9,949 nucleotides of DNA. Source: Gammaproteobacteria bacterium RBG_16_57_12 (lineage in GTDB: Bacteria; Pseudomonadota; Gammaproteobacteria; RBG-16-57-12). The stretch is from contig MGXL01000085.1 in the NCBI GenBank assembly GCA_001801365.1, positions 381 to 10,329 on the forward strand. The letters are read 5' to 3'. Numbering within the stretch: position 1 is the first letter of the stretch; each line of letters starts with the position of its first letter. Shown piece by piece: positions 1-7,500 of the stretch. Made by a program: the position numbers and the translations under genes. The notes beneath the pieces are model-generated. The model saw only the letters and a list, made by a program, of their open reading frames with translations, was not told the origin of the DNA and did not search any database.

Positions 1-376
1 ACATAATGCCCTGCACATGGCCGCCTATTTCGGACATGGTGATATCCTGCGGATGCTGCTGAATGCCGGTGCTGATCTGAATGTGCGGGATAATAATCTT
101 GACAGCGCACTGATACTGGCCGCCCAGCAGGGTAATGCCAAGGAAGTACAGGCTTTGCTGCACATGGGCGCCAATATCAACTTCACCAACAAAAACGGCG
201 ATTCCGCCCTGATCCATGCGGCGCGCAATGGCCATGCCACGACGGTGCTGGCGCTGCTGGCCGGTAATGCGGATGCCAAGATCAAGAACTCTAATGAAGA
301 AACGGCCCTGATAGCCGCCGAAAAACGTGGTTATGCGAAGATCGTCAATCTGCTCAAATCGGTAAAGTCGCGCTGA
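1..376 (+). CDS. Ankyrin-repeat protein, C-terminal part (5' end outside window)
   Basis: The reading frame is open from base 2 to a TGA at 374-376. The visible 124 residues are a stack of ankyrin repeats: one nearly complete repeat starting HNALHMAAYFGHGDIL, two full repeats (each with the pattern xSALxxAAxxGxxxxVxALLxxGAxxxxxN) and a final capping repeat ETALIAAEKRGYAKIVNLL ending in a basic tail. Ankyrin repeats are protein-protein interaction modules with no catalytic role of their own, so the partner and function cannot be read from this fragment. The ATG at 17 is unlikely to be the real start, because consensus repeat sequence continues in frame upstream of it to the window edge. No signal peptide can be judged without the N-terminus. 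No terminator is visible after the stop. The family call is firm; the function is unknown. Confidence 0.9.
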   Translation, partial: HNALHMAAYFGHGDILRMLLNAGADLNVRDNNLDSALILAAQQGNAKEVQALLHMGANINFTNKNGDSALIHAARNGHATTVLALLAGNADAKIKNSNEETALIAAEKRGYAKIVNLLKSVKSR

Positions 377-399
377 GCTGTTTCTGCCCCTGGCCAAGG

Positions 400-519
400 C
401 TATTCTGTATTGGGCGGCGGTTGGCGCTGATCGGAAACAAAATCCCGGGCGGCGAAGCCAAAGACATAAACCGCCAGAAAACAGCTGATTCCCCAAATTG
501 CCAGTAACTTGATTATCAT
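400..519 (-). CDS. Probable 39-residue single-pass membrane protein
   Basis: A short minus-strand frame runs from ATG (517-519) to TAG (400-402). The product starts MIIKLLAIWGISCFLAVYVF. It has one lysine, about 20 hydrophobic residues (roughly 5-24), then an R25-D26 boundary and a polar proline-rich tail containing QRQPPPNTE. That is the layout of a small single-pass inner-membrane protein. A purine-rich stretch (TAAGAGA) lies just before the ATG but is closer than ideal for a ribosome binding site. It is convergent with the ankyrin gene (24 bp between the stops) and divergent from the TRAP operon. I recognise no family. A random hydrophobic frame is possible, but the helix followed by a charged or proline tail, ending cleanly, favours a real gene. 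Function unknown. Confidence 0.45.
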   Translation of the reverse strand: MIIKLLAIWGISCFLAVYVFGFAARDFVSDQRQPPPNTE

Positions 520-561
520 CGTCTCTTAAAGCCAGCTAGATACCATTCCGCGCGATCAGTC

Positions 562-599
562 CTTGATAGAACAGGATTTATGTATATCATGTTATCAAG
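562..599. repeat. Inverted repeat CTTGATA / TATCAAG
   Basis: Perfect 7-bp arms lie at 562-568 and 593-599, separated by 24 bp, with half-site centres about three helical turns apart (31 bp). The core hexamer recurs at 644-649 (TATCAA) and 720-725 (TTGATA). It could be an operator cluster for the small gene, for the TRAP operon, or for both. The binding factor is unknown: the TTGAT half resembles an FNR half-site, but the spacing does not fit FNR. Confidence 0.35.
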
Positions 600-698
600 T
601 CTGGAACACCATTCTGTTGATGTGTGAATTACTAGTAAAATGCTATCAATACTACGATACTGCATCTGATTTTCTGAATATGCGAGTAAATTCACAAT

Positions 699-727
699 TT
701 GAATTATAGGAAAAAATGATTGATATT
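699..727 (+). promoter_or_regulatory. Candidate sigma70 promoter of the TRAP operon
   Basis: A -35-like TTGAAT (699-704) and a -10-like GATATT (722-727) are separated by 17 bp, each matching consensus at 4 of 6 positions. Transcription would start near 735, giving a leader of about 35 nt before the first gene. One TTGATA hexamer (720-725) overlaps the -10, a suitable place for a repressor. Found by eye; moderate to low certainty. Confidence 0.35.
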
Positions 728-768
728 CTTTAGCATTTTTCCGGACGCCAGAATAACATCGAAGAGGG

Positions 769-1728
769 ATGCAGCGGGTGAGCGTGGCGAACTATCAGGA
801 TAACAAAAACAACTGTCTTGCCCCCGATGTTTCAGGGCAGCTAGTCAGGCCGGCCCTGGAAATCATCCGGCTGTTGAAACAACCAGCGGCCGTTGTGGCG
901 CTGGCCGTTTTTCTGACAGCCGGATGCAGCAGCGCCATCAACAGGGCGACAACCGGCCTGATGGCGGGGCTTGATCATGCCATGTTGAATCAGGATGATC
1001 CGGCCATTGTGCGCGACGGGGCGCCATCATTTCTATTGATGATCGATGCCCAGATCGGGCAGGACAAGAATAATGCCGATTTGCTGATGGCCGGGGCGAA
1101 ATTGTATGGCGCCTATGCCAACGCCTTTGTCAGTGATCCGATACGCGCCCGGCGCCTGACCGACAAGGCATTTTCCTATAGTCTTCGCGCCCTGTGCATA
1201 CGCAAGGCCGAACTCTGCAAAGTCTATCAGCAACCTTACAGCGATTTTATCGCCTTGGCGCAGGAAACCACTGTTCAGGATGTGCCTGTATTGTATGGTT
1301 TTGCCGCCGCCTGGGCCGGCCAGGTGCAGACCGATACCGCGAACTGGGCGGCACTGGCCGATATCCCCAAGATTAAAGCACTGATGGAACGCGTCATCGA
1401 GCTCGATGAAACCTATGATAACGGCGGCGCCCATCTCTATCTGGGTGTTATTGCTTCGCAGCTGCCTGAAGCCCTGGGCGGGAGGCCGGAACAGGGCAAG
1501 CTTCATTTTGCACGTGCCATCACCCTGTCAAAGGGGCATAACCTGATGGCCAAGGTACTCTATGCCCAGCACTATGCCCGTCTGGTGTTTGACCGGGAAC
1601 TGCACGATACCCTGCTGAAAGAAGTGCTGATCGAGGATTCCGCCGCCGAGGGATTCACCCTGATTAATGTGCTGGCGAAGGAACGGGCGGCTCAATTGTT
1701 GAATAGCGCGGGAGACTATTTTGACTGA
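769..1728 (+). CDS. TRAP transporter TatT-type lipoprotein
   Basis: The product (319 residues from this ATG) matches the TatT component of TRAP transporters, best known from Treponema pallidum, where a helical TPR-like lipoprotein partners the solute-binding protein TatP. The lipobox is FLTAGC with Cys53 as the predicted lipidated residue. Ser54 at +2 favours outer-membrane sorting by the E. coli Lol rule. Later segments such as HLYLGVIASQLPEALGG and KLHFARAITLS are typical of the family. The start is uncertain: GAGGG (764-768) abuts the ATG, which is poor spacing, whereas GTG at 778 lies 9 nt from it. A TTG at 874 would give a compact signal peptide (KQPAAVVALAVFLTAGC) without the odd 35-residue extension. 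It is the first gene of the operon and overlaps the binding-protein gene by 8 nt. The name TatT is unrelated to twin-arginine transport. Confidence 0.88.
   Translation: MQRVSVANYQDNKNNCLAPDVSGQLVRPALEIIRLLKQPAAVVALAVFLTAGCSSAINRATTGLMAGLDHAMLNQDDPAIVRDGAPSFLLMIDAQIGQDKNNADLLMAGAKLYGAYANAFVSDPIRARRLTDKAFSYSLRALCIRKAELCKVYQQPYSDFIALAQETTVQDVPVLYGFAAAWAGQVQTDTANWAALADIPKIKALMERVIELDETYDNGGAHLYLGVIASQLPEALGGRPEQGKLHFARAITLSKGHNLMAKVLYAQHYARLVFDRELHDTLLKEVLIEDSAAEGFTLINVLAKERAAQLLNSAGDYFD
1710..1714 (+). promoter_or_regulatory. Ribosome binding site supporting a TTG start
   Basis: GGGAG lies inside the end of the TatT gene, 6 nt before TTG at 1721. This ideal spacing, plus a signal peptide downstream and no ATG or GTG upstream in that frame, decides the TTG as the start of the binding-protein gene. 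Confidence 0.7.
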
Positions 1729-2779
1729 TCACAATGCATATCCTGGTGGTGTTGCGGGCCATGCAAGATTATTTCTCCTGATCGCCGGCGTGTTGTGGAC
1801 CCTGGGTTTTTTTTCTGAGGCAGGGGCCACGACCTTTAAAATCGCCACCCTGGCGCCCGACGGGACGACCTGGATGAAGGAGATGCGCGCCGGGGCGGAA
1901 GAAATCAAACAACAGACCAACGGCCGGGTGGAGTTCAGGTTCTATCCCGGCGGGGTGATGGGAAATGCCGGCAATGTGCTGCGCAAGATGCGCATCGGTC
2001 AACTGAACGGCGGCGCCTTTGCTTCAGGGGAGGTTGCCAGTGTTTATTCCGGGGTGCAGATCTACAGTTTGCCATTTCTGTTCAGGAGTTATGACGAAGT
2101 CGATTATGTGCGCCAGCAGATGGATGAGCAATTGATTGCCAATATGTCAGACAAGGGTTTGGTGCCCATTGGCATCAGTGAAGGCGGATTTGCCTATATG
2201 ATGAGTGACAAACCCTTGCTCAAGGTCGTTGATCTGAAGGGGAGGCGGGTATGGATCCCGGAAGGAGATGCCATCAGCCAGGCCATGTTCAACGCCGCCG
2301 GCATATCACCGATTCCCTTGCCGATCGCCGATGTTTACACCGGGCTGCAAACCGGCCTGGTGGATACCGTGGCCAATAGCACCACGGGTGCCATAGCCTT
2401 TCAATGGCATGCCCGGATGAACCGGGTTACCGATGCGCCGATGCTGTTGATCATCGGCATGCTGGTAGTGGACAAGAAGGCCCTGGATAAGATTTCTACG
2501 GAAGATCGTGCCGTCGTTCTCAAAGTCATGACGGCTGCATTCAAACGACTGAATCGGCTGAATCGCGAAGACGATGCCAAGGCAAGAGAGGCATTGATCA
2601 AACAGGGAGTGACATTTGATAAACCATCGGAGAATGAGGTGATGCATTGGCGGGAAATCGCCAAACAGGCACTGGCCAGATTGGGCGCTGAAAATGTCTA
2701 CCCCAGGGATCTGCTGGAGGCAGTTCAGGGGCATTTGAGTACCTATCGGGAGCAGAGCCGGAGTTCCAATGCCCAGTGA
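1721..2779 (+). CDS. dctP: TRAP transporter solute-binding protein, DctP family
   Basis: This is the periplasmic binding subunit that captures the substrate and delivers it to the membrane subunits. It has 352 residues from a TTG start. The signal peptide has a hydrophobic core at about 17-33 and likely cleavage after AGA (34-36). The mature protein begins TTFKIATLAPDGTTW, and SLPFLF (116-121), DLKGRRVWIP (171-180) and ADVYTGLQTGLVD (203-215) follow, all DctP landmarks. In most DctP proteins the third motif reads G-x-x-x-R-x-P and the Arg clamps the substrate carboxylate. Here that position is Trp178, and the usual D-G-x-E-N after the ALQ helix reads DTVAN. The ligand is therefore probably not a classic C4-dicarboxylate or sialic acid. 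The symbol is family-level only. The gene overlaps TatT by 8 nt and dctQ by 11 nt. Confidence 0.93.
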   Translation: MTDHNAYPGGVAGHARLFLLIAGVLWTLGFFSEAGATTFKIATLAPDGTTWMKEMRAGAEEIKQQTNGRVEFRFYPGGVMGNAGNVLRKMRIGQLNGGAFASGEVASVYSGVQIYSLPFLFRSYDEVDYVRQQMDEQLIANMSDKGLVPIGISEGGFAYMMSDKPLLKVVDLKGRRVWIPEGDAISQAMFNAAGISPIPLPIADVYTGLQTGLVDTVANSTTGAIAFQWHARMNRVTDAPMLLIIGMLVVDKKALDKISTEDRAVVLKVMTAAFKRLNRLNREDDAKAREALIKQGVTFDKPSENEVMHWREIAKQALARLGAENVYPRDLLEAVQGHLSTYREQSRSSNAQ

Positions 2780-3284
2780 TACTGAAGCGTCACGGCCCGG
2801 TCGCTTGCCGGCATTGATCCATCGCGTGGAAGATGGTCTGCTGGCCTTATTGCTGGCGGCCATGATCCTGCTCGCGATCTGGCAGATCGTGCTGCGCAAT
2901 CTGTTCGATACGGGGATTTCCTGGGGTGATCCGCTGCTGCGGGTGATGGTGCTGTGGCTGGGATTGCTGGGGGCTCTGGCGGCAACCAGAAACAACAGGC
3001 ACATCGCCATCGATGTGCTGTCGGCCTTTACTCCAAAGCCGGTGATGGATGTCGTCAGGCTCGTGCTGTTTGTTTTTGCGGCGGGCATATGCGCCATTAT
3101 CGCCTGGGCCGCGACCAGCATGGTGTCGGCGGACTATCGTGACAACGTGATTATCTTCGCCGACGTGCCCGCCTGGTTCTTTGAGCTGATCATACCGCTT
3201 GCCTTTGGCCTGATGGCGTTGCGCTATGGTGTGCTCCTCTATTCGCAGCTGGCGCAACTGGTGGCCCATAAAAGATCGTCATGA
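2769..3284 (+). CDS. dctQ: TRAP transporter small permease subunit, DctQ family
   Basis: The small membrane subunit of the Na+-driven TRAP transporter has 171 residues, normal for the family. Four transmembrane segments are visible at about 23-43, 57-73, 94-116 and 136-156. The DctQ signature is present: RNLFDTGISWGD (43-54), then LLRVMVLWLGLLGAL and AATRNNRHIAID (71-82), equivalent to the family's R-x-x-F-x-x-x-x-x-W...R...W...GA...R...H-I-x-I-D. The ATG at 2769 lies 5 nt after GGAG (2760-2763), inside the end of the dctP gene (11-nt overlap). The stop overlaps the dctM start by 4 nt. Q and M are separate genes here, unlike the fused QM protein of the T. pallidum TatT system. The symbol is family-level. 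Confidence 0.93.
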   Translation: MPSDTEASRPGRLPALIHRVEDGLLALLLAAMILLAIWQIVLRNLFDTGISWGDPLLRVMVLWLGLLGALAATRNNRHIAIDVLSAFTPKPVMDVVRLVLFVFAAGICAIIAWAATSMVSADYRDNVIIFADVPAWFFELIIPLAFGLMALRYGVLLYSQLAQLVAHKRSS

Positions 3285-4561
3285 TACTTCTCGGTGCAGC
3301 GCTCATTCTTCTGGCCTTGTTGGGCGCGCCTCTGTTTTCCGTTATAGCCGCGGGTGCTTTGTGGGGTTTTCATAGCGAAGAGATCGAGTTATCGGCGGTC
3401 GCCATAGAGATTTATCGCTTGGCGGAAATGCCGGTATTGCTGGCGATCCCCATGTTCACCTTTGCGGGTTATTTGCTTGGCAGGAGTGGTGCCCCTCAGC
3501 GTCTGGTACGGATTACCCGCGCGCTGCTGGCCTGGTTGCCCGGCGGGCTCGCCATCGTTGCCCTGCTGGCCTGTGCGATTTTTACCGCCCTGACCGGCGC
3601 GACAGGCGTTACTATCGTGGCCCTGGGTGCACTCCTGTTCAAGGCCCTGACCCAGGAAGGGTACAGCGAGCGGTTCAATCTGGGCTTGATAACGACTTCA
3701 GGCAGCCTGGGAATATTATTTGCCCCTTCGTTACCGCTGATCCTCTACGGCGTGGTGGCCCAGCAACTGGGTCTTGAGCAGCCGGTCAATATCGCAGATC
3801 TGTTTCTGGCGGGCATTTTCCCGGGCCTGCTGATGCTGGTAATGCTGACGGGCTATTGCATGATGCAAAAGCGCAGACCGAGTGCGTCCACGAAGTCTGA
3901 GCCAAGGATCGGCATCAGCGAAACTATTCGGGAATCGATCTGGGAGATTCCACTACCGTTCCTGGTAATGGGTGGTATCTATACGGGCGTGCTCGCCGTA
4001 TCCGAGGCGGCCGCGGTAACCGCGCTGTATGTTTTTGTGGTCGAGGTGCTCATACAGCGCGAGATCCGCTGGGCGGAACTGCCGGGCATCGTGCATGAAT
4101 CCATGGTGATGGTCGGGGGGGTCCTGATCATACTGGGCGTCTCACTGGCCTCCACGAATTACATGATCGACACCGAGGTGCCGGCACGACTGTTTGAAAC
4201 CATCAAGGCACATGTCGAGAATAAATGGACCTTTCTGATCCTGCTCAATATCTTCCTGCTGGTGCTGGGGATGATGCTGGATGTATTTTCCGCCTTGGTG
4301 ATCGTCGTACCACTGATATTGCCGGTGGCGATCGCCTATGGTATACACCCGGTTCATCTGGGGATCATATTTCTTGCCAATATGCAGATTGGCTATTTCA
4401 CGCCTCCCGTCGGCATGAATCTGTATATCGCCAGTTATCGATTCGAAAAACCCATTCTGGAGCTGTGTCGCGCAACCCTGCCATTTTTCTTGATACTACT
4501 GCTGGCCGTGATGATCATCACCTATTGGCCGGCGCTCAGTCTGACGCTGGTTGCTGAATAG
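3281..4561 (+). CDS. dctM: TRAP transporter large permease subunit, DctM family
   Basis: This is the large transport subunit, which forms the elevator-type Na+/substrate pathway. At 426 residues it is the standard length, nearly all hydrophobic, consistent with the 11-12 membrane segments of the family. Family motifs include FAGYLLGRSG (61-70), GGLAIVALLACAIFTALTGATG (88-109), the hairpin motif APSLPLILYG (148-157) and the C-terminal ANMQIGYFTPPVGMNLY (366-382). The common G-I-F-T-P-T-E-A-A motif appears as GVLAVSEAAAV (236-246), a modest variation. The start ATG shares the sequence ATGA with the dctQ stop (3281-3284), the usual sign of translational coupling. It is the last gene of the operon and ends 14 bp from the stop of the convergent gene. 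The symbol is family-level; the substrate is unknown. Confidence 0.95.
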   Translation: MILLGAALILLALLGAPLFSVIAAGALWGFHSEEIELSAVAIEIYRLAEMPVLLAIPMFTFAGYLLGRSGAPQRLVRITRALLAWLPGGLAIVALLACAIFTALTGATGVTIVALGALLFKALTQEGYSERFNLGLITTSGSLGILFAPSLPLILYGVVAQQLGLEQPVNIADLFLAGIFPGLLMLVMLTGYCMMQKRRPSASTKSEPRIGISETIRESIWEIPLPFLVMGGIYTGVLAVSEAAAVTALYVFVVEVLIQREIRWAELPGIVHESMVMVGGVLIILGVSLASTNYMIDTEVPARLFETIKAHVENKWTFLILLNIFLLVLGMMLDVFSALVIVVPLILPVAIAYGIHPVHLGIIFLANMQIGYFTPPVGMNLYIASYRFEKPILELCRATLPFFLILLLAVMIITYWPALSLTLVAE

Positions 4562-4575
4562 CCGAATGCCGGATA

Positions 4576-7500
4576 TTACTGGGTGATAGTCTCGACGACA
4601 TCGGCTGCGTTATTGCTATTGCTCTGTGAGTCTACCTCTGTAGGAGATATTATGCTTTCGGCCGCTGTGGCCACCGCGGGAGTATCAGTTTCTTTTGAGA
4701 GTTCAGTGGCTGCCTGTTGCGCCACGCCCGTATCCGACACGATCTCGGCCGCTTGAATGATTTGCGGTACCATGGGGGTCTCCGCTGGTGAATCCTGCCT
4801 GTCGGCTGTTGTTGATTGGATGGTGTCCTCGCTGGTAATTGATGCCGGAGCTGCGGTGATGATTTGATTCAGCGCCACCTCTTTCTTGCCGGGGACACTG
4901 GTTTTTTCCGCAAGGATGGCGGGAGCCTTATGTGATTCCGCGGCAGTAGCTTTAGTTTCCGCCGGGTTCCTAATCGCAGCATTGCCAGGGACAGATGTGC
5001 TTGCGTGTAGAGTGGAGCTGGCTGTGGCAGACACAGTGGGCGGCTTCTGCCGTGCATCCTGACCGGAATCCCGAATCACGGCCTTGCTGGAGGTATTGCC
5101 GCCAGATCGGTTCGTATCAACCGCCCGAGATGATGTTGAGCTGGCAGTGCTGCGGGTGCGTGCCGGATCCTCTGGTCTGACAGGTTTTGCTGTGCCGGTG
5201 GCAGCGGTGCTCTCCTCATGGGCAGATCTTGCCTGCGGGTGCAAATCAGTGGTGGATGTGTAGGAGTAGACGGCGCCAATGACCATGATGATCGCCATGC
5301 TGAAGGAAATGCCACGTAGTTTGCGACTGTTCCTGATCCTTGCCTGAGCATTATCCAGTGAGACCTTGCCCTGCGATTTCTCGAGCAGGGTTCGCTTGCT
5401 GATCTCTTTATCCAGTTCGCTTTCCAGTTGCCTGATGGCACTGCGCAGGGTTTTAACCTGCTCTTCGGCCAATTTGATCTTTGCCTCAGCGTCGTTCTTG
5501 ACGCGGTTGTGGATTTCGCTTTCCTGTAACGACAGGGCGGTGGCAATTTCACGTTCCAGGCGCATTTCAAAGGCCGTGTTTAGATCGGATTCAAGCTTGG
5601 CCTTCATGGCCTCGATCTGGGGCGAGCTCGTTGCCGAAGTGGCCAGCCTGATTTCAAGATCCCTGATACCGTTCTCGGCAGTGCCGGCGCGTTGTGCTGC
5701 TATGATCAAATTCTGTTCGAGATCGGCAATCCTGGTGCGAAGTGTTGCAGATTCGATATGGTCGGCATCCTTGGCCGCGGCCAGCTGCTGGGCGGCCTCG
5801 GCAAGCCTGGCCTGCAAATCCACGATACGCTGGTCCAGAGCCTGTTTACGATCATTTGATTCCAGGCGCTGCTTTGTTTCCGCCGCCAGTTGTGATTGCA
5901 ATTCGCCAATAGTCGTTTGCAGGTTGGTTTCGATTTCGGACTTGAGCCTGGCCAATTCCGCTTCAACCTCGCTGACACGCCGGGTATGTTTCTCCGATTG
6001 CTTGCGTGCATCATAGGCTTCCGCTCTTACCAGAATGATCTCCTGTTCCAACTCCTTCCTGGCGGCCTCCATCGTGGCCAGGCGTTGTGATTCGTCCGTT
6101 AATTTACTGCCGAAGTCGGCGGCAAGCGCCGCCTTCTCCTCAAGCTGGGCAATATACTGCCTGTGCTGCTCGGAAACCTGGCGGGCCTCGTGGAGTTCCT
6201 GAGTGATACTGGCGATTTCCTGCTCCAATAGCAAACCTTTAGCTTCGCTGGCTTGTGCATATTGGGTGATCTCCGCCAATTTGACATAGGCCTCCTCCAG
6301 CTTCGCCTGATGATCGATCTGGAGCTGTGTTTTGAGATGCGCTGATTGCTGTTCCAGAGCATCTGCGCGTTGCAGATGCTGTGCAGCAGATTGATGGGCA
6401 GCCGCCAGTTCCTGAGATAGCCGGCCAATCTCTGATTGGTGTAGATGTGTATTCTGTTCGGCAGTTTCCGCGCGTTTAGTATAGTCGACCAATTGTGACT
6501 GTAAAGAAGCGATCCTGTTTTGCAGTTCGCTGCTTACCTGGTTATTGCTGTCGGCAGCGCTCGCCTCGAGCCGCTGGATATGGGCCTTCTGCTCCTCCGC
6601 TACACAATTGGACTGCTCAAGAGACTGACGCAGAAGACTCAGATCCTGTTCCAATTGCAGACGTGCCCTGTCAATGGTTTCCGCCCGCCTGATTTCATCG
6701 TTCAAGCGGGTTTCGGTCGTCGCGATCTGATCCTGAAAGACGTTGGCGATACTTTCGCGTTTCATTGCGGCATCCTGTTCGATCTGCGCAATGCGTTGTG
6801 CCTGTAGATCAGCGTGTTGCCTGGTGTTGTCGAGATCCTTTCTTAGAGCGCTGATATTATGCTCGAGTTCTGAACGGTTTTTCTCGATACTATCACGGCG
6901 ATTTATCTCATCAGCCAGCTCTTTTTTCAGTCTTGAGATTTCCCTGCTCAAGGTATTTTGAATTTCATTGGCGGTGCGAACGGAGTCGGTTTCGGCGCGC
7001 TGCCTGACCTGTGAGGTCTCCTGTTGCAGGCGCGCAATTTCATTTTGCAATAATTGCCGCTCTTGCTGAAAGGATTCGGCGCGCTTGATCTCTTCATCGA
7101 GCAAGGCCTGAGCCATATTCAGTTCATTGCGTAAATTAGCCTCAGCTTCCAGGTCGGGTTTGCTGGAGCTCTGTTTGGCACCATTATTTGATTCATTAGC
7201 CGGCGGATTAGCAAGTGGTACAGATTGATCGGCAAATGGATTTGTTGGATTGGCACTGCTGGAAAAGGCATGTTTGGCCTGTGAAAAATTTACGATTTCT
7301 CCTGCCTTGGCAGAAGAGGCTCCGCCTTTCTTTCCCTGGAGCGCCTTGACACCTTCCTGCAGGATGTAGACTTCCATGCCGAGCTGAATCAGCAAAAAGG
7401 CCGCGATGGCGCTCTGTTTGTCATTGTCGGCACATATAATGTATTTCAGACTCTTGTTGATGCTGCCTGCCTTGAGACGTAACAGTGATATCGGAATATT

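Larger units (their letters stand above)
520..768. other. AT-rich intergenic region upstream of the TRAP operon
   Basis: This stretch separates the minus-strand small gene from the plus-strand TRAP operon and is clearly richer in A and T than the flanking genes. It contains a candidate sigma70 promoter, four TTGATA/TATCAA hexamers (two as a 7-bp inverted repeat), and an 8-bp inverted pair TGTGAATT (623-630) and AATTCACA (689-696). I see no convincing coding sequence. The only short plus-strand frame (580-627, 15 codons) has no features of a gene. Confidence 0.6.

Noticed and set aside
17..19. ATG at 17 as the true start of the ankyrin gene
   Set aside because: Ankyrin consensus residues continue in frame upstream to the window edge and no ribosome binding site precedes it.
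375..486. Near-inverted AGCTGTTTCTG (375-385) and CAGAAAACAGCT (475-486) as a terminator or transposon ends
   Set aside because: The arms are imperfect, about 90 bp apart, have no T-run, and no transposase or target duplication is visible.
580..627. A 15-codon plus-strand frame before the TRAP operon
   Set aside because: It has no convincing ribosome binding site spacing, composition or context; it probably arises by chance in AT-rich DNA.
2306..3121. A 271-residue minus-strand open frame across dctP and dctQ
   Set aside because: It lies opposite two clearly recognised TRAP genes and its translation has no family features. It is a shadow of their codon use.
1721..4561. Calling the transporter C4-dicarboxylate- or sialic-acid-specific
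   Set aside because: The carboxylate-binding Arg position in the binding protein is Trp, and a TatT partner is present, so the substrate is left open.
5366..6016. A 216-residue plus-strand Ser/Arg-rich frame
   Set aside because: It mirrors the coiled-coil codons of the minus-strand gene; its composition is that expected of a shadow frame.
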